Shown here piece by piece: positions 10,841 to 53,200 of a stretch of DNA of 64,000 nucleotides. The stretch spans positions 59,644,001 to 59,708,000 of the forward strand of contig OZ231126.1 in assembly GCA_965153355.1 (NCBI GenBank), in the 5' to 3' direction. Position numbers and translations under genes: made by a program. Each line of letters opens with the position of its first letter. Within the stretch, counting starts at the first letter, position 1. The stretch is from Flaccisagitta enflata (Eukaryota; Chaetognatha; Sagittoidea; Aphragmophora). The notes beneath the pieces are model-generated. The model was given only the letters and a program-made list of their open reading frames with translations, did not search any database and was not told the DNA's origin.

Positions 10841-11554
10841 ATACTGCCTTAGCCCACCTGTCTGCAACTGGGAGGAGTGTATAAGGCCTTGTCAATGAAA
10901 ATAACCATTACAAAATATCTCTATTTTTTCTAATCTTTCTATTTTTAGTTCTAATTTTACCAAATCAAGTGGCACCTTTAGGGATTGGCTTTGTACATCA
11001 AGGTGTGCCCTTTTTTTTGCCATTTGATTAGTTTTACTTATGTGCGCGACCCACCTTACTTTTTGTTATGAAGTAAAAGCAATGCTGGGGCTAAAGTACT
11101 TCCTGTACTTTTTTATTGGGAGTTGAAGAGATAAGGGGTTAGGAGCAAAATAATCATATGGCTATAAAACTATGACGTGCAAGATAATCCCTGCTGTTAC
11201 AAGCCAATTTGACTCCATTCTATGGCAATCTTTTCTCAAATCCTCTTTGCATTGTTGATTTAAAGAGTTATGAGCTCAAGAGTTGCGGCATCTTCTACAT
11301 TAATCAGTCTGTATAAAACACCTAAATGTTTTTTTAAACAAATATCATTATTCATATTGATTTCTTTAATAAAACATTATCTAGATACTAAACTAGATAC
11401 TAATGAAAAAATCCTAGATACTTTCTGGATACTTTTTGGGGTTCCTTTAGATACTTGGCCCCCACTACATTTGGCGACCGAGTCGCTGTTGTGTCGGCGT
11501 CCTAGCTTTAGCATCAGCTGTTCCTGTTGACAAATCCAAATTCCGTCATCGACA

Positions 11555-41809
<30,255 letters not shown>

Positions 41810-41857
41810 GCGTAAATGGTCTGTCTCAACACGTATTATTAGTAATATCGTAATCAT

Positions 41858-41871
41858 CATTATCATCATCC

Positions 41872-41945
<74 letters not shown>

Positions 41946-41959
41946 TGTATCGTCATCAA

Positions 41960-42012
<53 letters not shown>
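41858..42012 (+). repeat. (ATC)n array just after the TMX3 stop
   Basis: ATC/CAT runs begin about 50 bases beyond the TMX3 stop codon and continue in broken form to 42120, so they are probably within its 3' UTR. Asp/Met runs on the minus strand are artefacts. Confidence 0.92.
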
Positions 42013-42201
42013 GAGCTGCATCATCGTTATAATCGGCATTATCAGCATCACTACCATTAACATCGTTATCATCATGATCATCACCATCATTATCCATCCA
42101 TCATCATCATCATCAGCCTCGTCATCGTCTTTATCAGCATTTAATTTTAAAAACGTATCCTTTAGCCTGTACTGAAATGACTAAAACCAAAAAAATCGAA
42201 A

Positions 42202-42782
42202 TTCTACGAGCAGTTCATGTTGTGGAGCTGTCTTGGGCTTCTATTGTCATCATTTTCAGCTTTAAAAGTTTACATCTTGGTTTCCGCGCCTTACCTTGAA
42301 CTTCCCATGGGTCAATAGGAAACTAAAAATTTCAAATTGCTCAAATCAAAATTTTGACTGCAGATTCGAAATCTGCATGAAAAACTGCCTATTGAAAGTG
42401 CTTTTCTTTTTTCAAAATTTCTTCAGGATCATTTTCAAATTTAACGCTAAATATTTTTAATGAAGGTAAGTTCTTACAGCTTTTACAAAGAAATTAAAAG
42501 GAAAGGTATGTTTCGCGATACTTGACAGCACTTTTGACCACCTTCTAATTGGAATATCAAAAAAAGGAAAACACTTTCAATTGACAGTTTTTTCTGCAGA
42601 TTCCAAATCTGCAGTCAGAATTGGAATTTGAGAACTTTAAAATTTTGGATTTCCTATACGGGTAGGGTTTATGGAAAGTAAGGCGCGGCAACCTAAAAGT
42701 AGAATATCAAAGCCAATATTGATTTCAATAGAAGCCTGAGACAGTCCCACAAGTCCACAACATGATCTGCTTGTAGAATGTT
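42202..42782. repeat. Large palindrome (~230-bp arms) downstream of TMX3
   Basis: ATTCTACGAGCAGTTCATGT and TCCGCGCCTTACC on the left match the reverse complement of AAGGCGCGGCAACC and CATGATCTGCTTGTAGAAT on the right. The inner parts (CTGCAGATTCGAAATCTGCA and CTGCAGATTCCAAATCTGCA) also pair. It is probably a foldback element lying in the 3' UTR or just beyond. Confidence 0.72.
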
Positions 42783-43673
42783 AATTTTATTGCTTTTTGT
42801 CATTTAGGTACAGGCTAGTATCCATCCATTTGAAAAGCGACTTCGATACGAAATACCTGATACATTTATGTCTCGCTTTCTCTTCCTTTACCATCCAGTC
42901 CCTGTCCAGACTTGAGCTCCACTCTAAAGACGACGTCAAATATCTGCATTCCTTAGCAAATGCACCATTTCTCGACAAAATCAAGATTCTCAATTGCATT
43001 TCTCATTTATTAGTATATTTTCTCAAATGCCCAAATGACATTGTTCAAAGAGATTGTTTCATCATTCCAATCACAATTCTTGGTCAGATTAGTCCCACGC
43101 CTAGTCTCCATTAAAATTTTCTCTTCTGGTATTTCAAAATCGCCGCAAGGGAACCTTTAGCGAGGAAAATTCGACTAAATGGGCATAAATCTTAGGTCCC
43201 TTTGTGTCTTTTTTTTTATCAGTATTAGCCAAAAAAATCATCAGTCCCTCGAGATCCGTTATTGAGGGTTACAAATTTTCTTGATCGTGGTGCTGGCGCC
43301 ACAAACGTGATTAGATAAAACGCATAGCAATTGGCCAAATGGCAATATCATGCCCAAAAGGGCATTGTTATGCCTGCATTGACATTGGCATTGATTTATA
43401 GGAAATCACCATAATCGGCGTTGATTCACTGAAACTCATCAAAATCTGAAACCTGTCGTGGGTCAAAGATAGGGGGCGTTTCTAGTCAAAATCTCATAAA
43501 ACAAAAGTCGAAGAAAAGAGACTATACAATGTGAAGAAGACGAGAAGATTTTGTTCATAAAACCTGTGTTTTTACCCCTTCCATTGTGCCTACATTGATA
43601 TGTCTCACTTTGTTTCGACTGTGTTTCTTGTCATGGGTTTTAAATAGATCTTTGTTAAATTCAAAATTCAATT

Positions 43674-43920
43674 CTAGTCAAAGACGATCGCGTTTTGAAA
43701 GGGCCACTCGGTCGCTCGCTACGTTCGTTCGCTCGCACCGCTCGCTCCATTGACTCGCTCTGCAGTGCTCCGCTTCGCTTGCTCGCTCCGTTCACGGGCT
43801 CGCTCACTCACTTCGCTCACTCCCTTGTGGGACAGTTGAAAATCTTGAATATGTGTTCACGCTGTTATCGCGTTTCACAAGAACAAACGCGTTTTTCATC
43901 TTCACTAGAAACACGCCCAT
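43674..43920 (+). mobile_element. Same MITE family, copy 2
   Basis: CTAGTCAAAGACGATCGCGT, GGGCCACTCGGTCGCTCGCT, GTGGGACAGTTGAAAATCTT and CACTAGAAACACGCCC. A detached left terminus GGGCGTTTCTAGTCAAA lies at 43486-43502. Confidence 0.7.
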
Positions 43921-44786
43921 AGATTAGTTCAGTTTGTACTTCGTAGTTCTCTTTCGTCATCCTTGTACCCCATTTACCGACTACCTCTCCTCGATTGTTT
44001 CCGTTGTTTTAGCATCCCATATCCCTTATCCCACCCTATCCCGGCCCAACAAAGATTTTTTTTGTGTTCGTCATACTGTCTTCAATGTGTACTTGTACTT
44101 GTTAGTGCTCAGATAATTTTTTTTCGGATTGTAAAAAAAGATGAACAAATGCCGGCATTAATGTTTTTAGTACAATATTTTAATGATTTATCATCGAAGA
44201 TGAAATATTGAGCAATTAAGAGTAGTTAGCAATATGTCACATAAGTGTTAGTTGGATGTTCACGGTCTATACTTAAGCATTGCCCAGCAAGTCTTGAGCG
44301 CTGCTGCTGCTGTTGCTGTTGCCGTTGCTGCTGTTGCTGTTGTTGCTGCTGTTGCTACTGCGTTGTTGTTGAGCGCAGAAGAAGTGTTGCTGTTGTTGTT
44401 GTTGTTGTTGACGGTACTCTCGATACATTGTCTTTTTTTCATGAAACGATCTTGCCCCCGTCCCTCCCACCTCCACAATTCCATTTTTTTCAAATCAAAT
44501 CTTTGGAATCCTTTCCTAACACTTGAGTATTCTTAAGTTATTAATGCTATTTGCTCTCTTATTTCATAAACAGTTATATCCGGGAAAATGTCCCTTTTGC
44601 AATATGAAGCATTTCATTTGGGAGAGGATTCTTTGCAGTATAACAGTTTAAATCTATGATCTAAGTTTGAAACTTCAAAACTGCAATATGCAGAATTCAA
44701 TGAAGCATTTGGATTCAGTCACATTTCACCAAAAAATTCTCTCTGCGTGGAGTTCATTGTTTTATCCCTTTCTGTTTACTGTTTTT

Positions 44787-44976
44787 AGTTGCATGCTACG
44801 CAACTCGACACCCCACTTTGTCCATCCGTCGGTTGATCAGTCGGATCCCTTTTCACTTTTTTGGCGTTTTTGAGCGTTTTGAGCTCACTGCTTCTGCCCC
44901 AACGCCCCAGTGACCTACTCAATCACTGCCCCTGCCAACCCACCCACAAGTAGGGTAGCCGTGTATATGGCCTTGT
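44787..44976 (-). mobile_element. Family A element
   Basis: TTTAGTTGCATGCTACGCAA, GTCCATCCGTCGG, TTTTTGGCGTTTTTGAGCG, CTGCCCCTGCCAACCCACCC and TAGCCGTGTATATGGCC follow the family A order. Confidence 0.65.
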
Positions 44977-45080
44977 CCTGAAAACGACCACTTCTTTTCT
45001 GGTTGTGCCCGTCAAATGAGGGAAGATATCAAATGCTATGTGGTAATGTACAAGTCTTTAACTAGTGATACCTAGAATAT

Positions 45081-45424
45081 TACCACTGTATTTTTTCTAA
45101 AAAGCGCCCCGGGCGCTTTTGAAATTGAAATATGACTTTGCTTTTTAACCCTCCAATCAGAACCCCCTTTACATTGTAGATGAACTGTCATTCAGTCGAT
45201 TTTTTCATGAAAGGCTACCAAAATGCTAAATTTGACTCAAAACCGAGATATTCATTGCAGATATCTGTTTGAAAGTCTTTGAAAATGCCTCATTGTGTTG
45301 TATTTTTTCATCATTTTACTCAATATTTCTGTCCATATCTCTTCTGAAAAGTGTAATATTGAGAAAAAAAGAAGGGGGGGGGGGCAGTTTTGGAGGGGGG
45401 CGCTTTTTTGAAAAAAATATGGTA
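45081..45424. mobile_element. MITE with TACCGTATTTTCTC-type ends, copy 1
   Basis: It contains AAAAAGCGCCCCGGGCGCTT, AACTGTCATTCAGTCGATTT and GGGGGGCGCTTTTTTG and ends in ATATGGTA. It is an older copy of the element at 60082-60417. Confidence 0.68.
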
Positions 45425-45429
45425 TGTAA

Positions 45430-46380
45430 TGTATTTACTTACTTTTCTGCATATTTTACAAATCAAAAAAGTAATGACCATACTAGGAGACCTCTAACTC
45501 TGGTGGGTAATGCTTGAAAGAAAACAAGGTTGTATACACAGCTACAGAAGTCGCATGCAGGTGGGCAGGGGCAGTGACATAAAAAGTTGACCCATGTATT
45601 TGGGTTGGAGTAGTAACAGGGTGTGCATAAAATTTGGCAAAAACATTAAAGCACAAAAACCACACTTTTTGATGGCCCAGTAACACGAAATTTGAGGTGT
45701 AGCCTCCTAATTAGTTCTACTAGATGTTACAATGTGCAGTTTTTCATAAAAACAATCTTGGTTGGCAAAAGAATGAATTATGCTCTAGTCAAATTTTCCT
45801 ATTTCACAGAATTTTTACCAGTAAAACAAAGCTGAGGATATCCATCATTAAGCTTAATATTACATCCTAATCAGTATCCGTAAAAGTGGTCAATTCATTG
45901 AGGGGTAATCATCATAGAAGCAGTACGGGTATTCTGACTCAAAATTGGCTTAAAACAATTGTAAAAAATCAACTAAAACAATATAAAAGTCACTATCAAT
46001 TTTGTTTTGTTCATCAGACCCCAGACCACCCTAAATTAACCTTTCCTCCCCTCCACTGATTTCAATTCATGAAGTCTTGCTGCCTGTAGGCAAATAGATT
46101 TATGAAACCAACATATCAAAGCTATATTTTTATAAAAAAATCATTTGAAAGCAGTTTAAGATTGTTCTTAATAAAATTTTGCCAAATTTTTTGTACAGCC
46201 TGTTAATGCAACAAGGACATTAGACCTAAGTCGCGTGCGTCGGCACTTTCAAAAAATGCCAGGCAGACAGACGGACAACTATTTTTTTTTTCAAAAACAC
46301 TTAGGAAGCGATTGTTCACTTGTCCAAGTTTCTTTTCACTATTCAGAGACATAACAAATGCAATAAAAAGCCTTTAAAAC
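45430..46380. other. Intergenic with a family A trace
   Basis: 45527-45585 (AACAAGGTTGTATACACAGC, GTCGCATGCAGGTGGGCAGG) is a left-end fragment of the pearl-like family. The rest has no gene. Confidence 0.55.
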
Positions 46381-46759
46381 CACTTTGTAATGGACGGACT
46401 GACCAACAGACTGACAGACCAACAGACTGGCTAACAGACTGACCAACCAGCCAACAAGTGCTTTTTAATGCCTAAAACACCTTATAAACGACTTTGTGAA
46501 GGACGGACGGAAGGACCAACGACCGACCGACGGAACGACCAAAGGAACGACCGACGGAACGAAAACTGGCTTATGGAGTCGCATAGCAGTCGCATAAAAA
46601 CCGCCCAAAAATGCCAAAAAAACTAATGGGAATTGATCAACTGACCGACCAACAGACCGACCGACTGTCTCACATAGCGAGTCATAGAGTCGCCTGCAGG
46701 AGACTAAAAATGGAAGCGGAAACGGAAGCGGGAGCAGCATATACATCAACCGTATCCAC

Positions 46760-46762
<3 letters not shown>

Positions 46763-46844
<82 letters not shown>
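46763..46844 (+). repeat. (GT)n microsatellite
   Basis: A GT run followed by GGTTGGTTGG. 46380-46700 to its left holds several GACGGAC/GACCAAC tracts from pearl-like fragments. Confidence 0.95.
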
Positions 46845-46846
<2 letters not shown>

Positions 46847-46899
46847 ATTGGTTGGTTGGTTGGTAACGCATTCAACAATATCGTGAAATAATCGCTATC

Positions 46900-47330
46900 A
46901 TCATAGTCAACATTATCATCGACATGATCATCGTCGAAATCATTGAGGCGTCATCATCGTCGACAGCATCATCGTCATCATCATTGTCATCATCGTCGAC
47001 AGCATCATCGTCATCATCATCATCATCATGTAATCATTATCGTCATCATCATCATCTAATCATCATTGTCATCATCATCATCATCATCATCACCATTGTC
47101 ATCATCATCATTGTCGACATCATCATCATCATCATCGTTATCATCATCGTCGACATCATCATCGCGGACATCATCATCATCATCATCATCATCATCATTA
47201 TCATCATCATCATCGTCATTATCATCATCATAGTCATCATCATCATCATTATCATCGTCATCATCATCATCGTCATCGCCGGGTGGTCATCAATATCATC
47301 ATCATCATCGTCATCAAATTCGACAGCATC
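46900..47330 (+). repeat. (ATC)n with CGTCGACATC interruptions
   Basis: A long ATC/CAT field with repeated CATCGTCGACA phrases. The Ile/Ser frames (plus) and Met/Asp frames (minus) are artefacts. Confidence 0.93.
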
Positions 47331-47477
47331 AAATCGCCCAGTGATTCCCCCGGTTAACAACAACAAACACAGCATCAACATCGTCATCACAGTCATCGTC
47401 GTCATTGCCATCGTTGTCGTTGTCTTTATCGAAGTTATCATTAGTTTTCTCTTTCCTATCATCGTTTTTTTATCATG

Positions 47478-47975
<498 letters not shown>

Positions 47976-48615
47976 TGTTTGGCCGTTGTTGAAAGGTTTT
48001 AATAAGGGTCGTCATTGTCGTCGGTTGTATGTTTTCTGTTCCCTACCCAATTGATACAAACGCAAGTACTTAATTTCAATCAAAAACAAAACAAGAAAGA
48101 AAAAGAAAAAAAAATTATGCTTGCAATAAGTTCCGAATTGGGTAAACGCAATCGGTTTGGATGAAAAAGCGCTTAGATGACGCAATTTCGCTGGACTTGG
48201 TTACCGTTGCAGTCACTCTTACGCGCAATAAGAAACTGAGATTAGTATTCAGCTCATAACTTGCCTTAAACGAAAAAGCGCATGAAAGCGCATCATGGGT
48301 GTGTGTGTGGGAGTGGTCTGGAGGTAGTCAGTCAGTCATTGTAAAGATAAAGTTGAATCGCTGTGAATCGCAGCAGGTAAACGAATCGCTAGTTATTTCT
48401 TTGTTACAGAGAGGGTGTTCACACATCAATTCTGAGCGATCCAATGATAATAGAAATTTGTAAATATGCATAAGCGTACTTCGATGCATTCTCTCTTGAT
48501 CGAAATCATCGAAAAATATTTTCTCCGACAGGACTTTATTCTTGGGCCGCCACACTGTGCACTCGGCAGGCCGTTCCTTCCAATTATAGTCTGCCGGCCG
48601 TCCAGACGGCCCGTA

Positions 48616-48743
48616 CCTGTATGCTGAAGGGCTAAGGATACAGGCCCGGGTCCCAATTGACCAATGCTCCAATTGGCGCACAGACTCGCTCCCCCGTCAG
48701 CTTCCACCGCTGACGAAGGGGCGGTTTCTCCTATATCAGCCAT
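48616..48743 (-). CDS. Candidate first coding exon of an unknown minus-strand gene
   Basis: In a GC-rich island, unlike its surroundings, ATG at 48743 opens MADIGETAPSSAVEADGGAS and LCANWSIGQLGPGPV, up to a CAG-GTACGG junction near 48616. No partner exon was found. It may instead be a UTR or random open frame. Confidence 0.28.
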
Positions 48744-48799
48744 ACCCAGTCTATCGGGGGAGATATGAGGAGGACCTATCCATTCCGCTTTAGGGATTT

Positions 48800-50217
48800 A
48801 TGCCAGCACTACCCGTTTATTCTCTAAGAATATCCTTTTTAGCACATCACGTTCTCCTGCGAAAACCACTGCCCCACCCCAGCTCAATTCCCATATCCCT
48901 TTTGCATCAAAAAAACTTCATGGCACCTGATGGTCTTAAATTAACATCAATTGCATTCCAGGCATCACATCTCAAACACAAATGTTCATTCACCATCTTG
49001 ATAAAGTATCATATGAAAGGCCTTTTCATACAACACTTACTCAAAAAGGAAATGATTCGATAATAATGAAAGATTATTCTTTACTTACTGACTCATGCAT
49101 ATTCTGCAGATGCTATTAACAAGGGGTATCTCAACCTAACATGTTAAAAAAAAACACAAAAAAACAAACATAACAACACACGTTAAACAACACCACATCC
49201 TCAATAATTTTTGAAACAACAACTTCGGACTCAAACAAAATCCGACCTTTGAGACAAAACTTATGAGGCCGTGAGATTCCTTCATGATCTGAACTCCGAA
49301 ACCATTATCATGGCAACCAGCCAACCATGATCACAAATTCTTCTCCCAACATACCAGGTAATCATATAAGCCAATTACCAACGTGTGCTCTCAATAATGA
49401 CACACTGAAAAACTGCATGGAAAATTACACCCACCGTCAATCATACCAACCAAGCATAACCATCCAACATTCATATCTTATTCTCATGTACTTACACCTT
49501 CTCCTTAAAAGTATTTTTCATATGAATTCATCTATATATCAATGAATTAATACATCTCTTAACATATATATACATAATACAATTTTCTTACCTATTACAA
49601 TGAACAATACAATATAATGATACATAGAGGTGACAACACAAGGGACAGTAGCAAATAATTATCTGGAATGCATATGGTTAGGTTAATTTGGTTATAACTG
49701 TTAATTTGGTTAAAATGATCAAAAACAGACAATATAGACAAATGTTGCCCACCTCCCAGAAGTTATTTTGACAATCATACTTAGTAGTCATAAAATATAT
49801 ATGAAATAAACCAATATTCATACAACACTTTCAAACCCTAAATGATATACAAAAAATATAACTAATATATATGAAAAAAAAAAACAATCACATATGTAAA
49901 CAACATCTGAAGTTGAATAAATTTAAAGTACATATAACAAAAAAATCTAATACCAAAAGAATCCTCATCCCATGGCCACTCTGAAAATTTTTATCAATTA
50001 ATAAATACCATACTATAGGCAACACAAACTTAACATCAACTCAGGACATAAGTATAAGAATGAATGTGTTTCATCACTCGATCATACCAAGCGTCATAAT
50101 CGGTACTCTCAACAGAAACACTTTCAACATCGAAGTACAATCGGACGACCAAACTCACGCTCCCAACCACAACGCGATGACAACGACGACGACGACGACG
50201 ACGAAAACAACGACGAC

Positions 50218-50262
<45 letters not shown>

Positions 50263-53200
50263 AACGACCATGACTAACGACGACAATGACAACGGCGACA
50301 GTGATGACAACCATGACAACTAGGGCATGGATTAGGATTATAATGGTGATTACGATGATGACGCACATTCATAATGCAATTATGATGAACATTGCGATAT
50401 TGACAAACTCACAACTAACTGACCGACAGACCAATGGACCAACCAACCAACGAGTGGACATGGCCCATCAATAGATGCGAGGACGCACCCGAAAGACTGC
50501 ACCACAAATCACACAATCAAACTACACATTCCAATAATCCGTGCTTTTCATAATTTTCAATAATCTCTGTATTCTAGTTCCCCAGTCCCAGTCCCATGTT
50601 CAAACACACGGACACATCTCCCACACATATCACCGACAACAACCCATGACATGTCATCCAATCTATGACGTCATATACAACCTCGTCATGCCAAGAGGCC
50701 ATTACTATGTCGGCACCAAAAATATGCCACTTAAAATCCAAACATACCAGCCCAAATATAACTGGGCATGTCCATCCATTTATCATAAATAATTGACTCA
50801 CTCATCAATCTTAAATTTTCAAAACCTGATATATCTACATTGCTCAAAATCGGGCTATCCAAAAAAAATCCAAAGATCAAAATCTACAGTTAAACTATAA
50901 AAATTGGCAGCTGAGCAACATTTCTGTGACTAGATGGTAAAATTTAGTTCAATGATACAAAAAATGATTACAGCTGTATCCGACAGACATATAAAATGTC
51001 CAAAAATAGCAAGAGACCGACAAATAGGCAAACCAACCAACGTAACAACGGACCGACCCAAAAGCCATACATAGAGCTGCGTCACATGCAACTAAATATA
51101 TAACAAAATACAGCGCGACCATGACATAATGGCACTAAAAATATATCCTCCAACCTGATCACTCCACGTCACCATCCACGCGTTACAAACACGTGACTAA
51201 AGAACATGACAACCAACGTGGCACCCAACACATACAGGCAGTTTCCACAATAAACCAGACCGGCGGAAAATAGGCGACTGAATCCGTTAACATTGAAAAA
51301 AAATGTCATAGTTTCATAATAGTTGCATCTAAAAGCCTGAAAATTGAGCCTTATGCTTGGATTTTAATACTCTCTCAGATCATATGAAAAAATATTCTCC
51401 TACTTAAAATGTGTCCAACATGTAATTCTTTTCATAATCAGAGTAACATAAGAGTAACAGGGTGTTAACATAGGTCACCCTATTAAAAAAAATCACTATC
51501 TTCAGCCAGAATTGACATTGCAAGTAATATAGGTTATGTCTGTACTAATGGGAAAAAGAAAAAGATTTCCATAATACCTAAGATATTGCCATTTAAAAAA
51601 TAATATATTACGATATGTCAAAATCAAACACACTAAAATTTCTTACAATTCAACTAAAACGAAATTTATTTTATAGTAACTGACCATTGGTCACCATGAT
51701 GTTAAAAGTTACACTTCATAAAAATTTTTTTTTTTTTTTCTTCTTCATCATGAATTTCAGCTGGGCTGGTTAATTGCGGAAATGAACTACAACACACTAG
51801 AAATAATTTAAGTTGGATCCTACATGATCTACAGTCGAAAATTGACCGGTGACAGATTGAATGAATAGACAAACTATCATATTAACCAAAACAGACAATA
51901 CGAATATACGAATATAGGTGTCATCCACTTCAAACAGAACTGTTGACTCAACTTGTCACAGACCATGCAAACCACCTACGTACGGACAACTGCACCACCC
52001 AATACAGATTACATTTACCAAAAAAACAAGGTCAAGTAAAGCACCAGATGCATGAATAGAAAAGCGCATCGGTGCCCCTCCAAGAAATACGTGGATTATG
52101 ATTATAGCATGACAAAACTCTCCAAATAAATCTCATATGACGGCACACCTCCAAGGAAGCATATGTTGTGTCATTGGGACAAAAACTAATGTAAAATATG
52201 GAATGAAAGGTTTTACAAACATTATCACAAATAGTTCTGACACACATTTAGTACATTTTTTTGTTTTATAATTCAACCTAACTTATTTTTATACCATAAA
52301 AATTTGAAATTGGGAAATTGAAAAATGATATTTTCTTACATTTTATAAAAATTACATATCACTTACTTTTTTAAGGATTGCAAATTTTTTCCACTAATGC
52401 AAGACTTAATATGTCAATCTAATAGTTACAACAATATGCACCTACATTACAATAAGTCACAACAGTATATACCAACTATTCAGAGAAACAATCCGTCCTC
52501 CTATACTAAATGACTAGAGCACTACCATCTCTCTAATAGTGACAATAATATGTTGACGGAATAAAACCTTTCCTCGAAATTTCGCGTCTTATGCTTACCT
52601 TTGTCACGCACATACAGTCAAACAGAAAAATTAATATACAGACACTAACCAAATATGCTTAAGATGCCCTGACCAACAGACGAACAGACTATCACCCAAC
52701 CAACAAGGTTGACACTTCCTCACCTTCTCACTGCAAAAAGAGAGGACGCACATTATCAGCAAAAAAAGATACAGACGGATCAATCAAAAACCTGTCAAGA
52801 ACGAACAAACAAACAAACAAACGAACAAACAAACAAACGAACGAATGAACTAATGAATGAACAATTCTTCCTCTGAGCGCCATTGTCAAACCGACCAACC
52901 AACCGACGGACAGAGCCTTCAAATAGATACAACAATGGAAAACAAAATTTTTTAAAGAATTCTTCGTATCTAAGTATTTCATCTCCTTCTTAAGTAAACA
53001 AAAAGACCAAGCTTAAAACTCTCTTAAAATTCAAACACTGGCCAATCAACCTAAGAACAAATAATGATGACTTTTCAAAATGACTGAATTACACACCTAT
53101 CAAACTTAGGAATACAAAGCATTTTTATTCATTCCTGTTTTTAATACAAATTTGTTTGCTACAAAACAAAATCTTATTCAAAGCATCAACTATAACCCTC

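Larger units (their letters stand above)
8606..11482. mobile_element. hAT-like non-autonomous transposon in the TMX3 upstream region
   Basis: The ends are perfect 13-bp inverted repeats, CTCGGTCGCCAAA (8606-8618) and TTTGGCGACCGAG (11470-11482). They are flanked by an identical 8-bp direct repeat TCGCTGTT (8598-8605 and 11483-11490). Both ends carry subterminal copies of TAGATACT/TGGATACTTTT, probably binding sites. No transposase frame is present. The interior is filled with other nested repeats. The right end is 72 bases before the TMX3 ATG. Confidence 0.8.

Noticed and set aside
11270-11530. Alternative upstream start for TMX3 (ATG at 11270)
   Set aside because: It crosses the right end of the 8606-11482 transposon and its frame does not splice in phase to exon 2; the ATG at 11555 does.
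42797-43114. 105-codon plus-strand frame downstream of TMX3
   Set aside because: No domain recognised and no link to TMX3 exon 11, which has its own stop codon.
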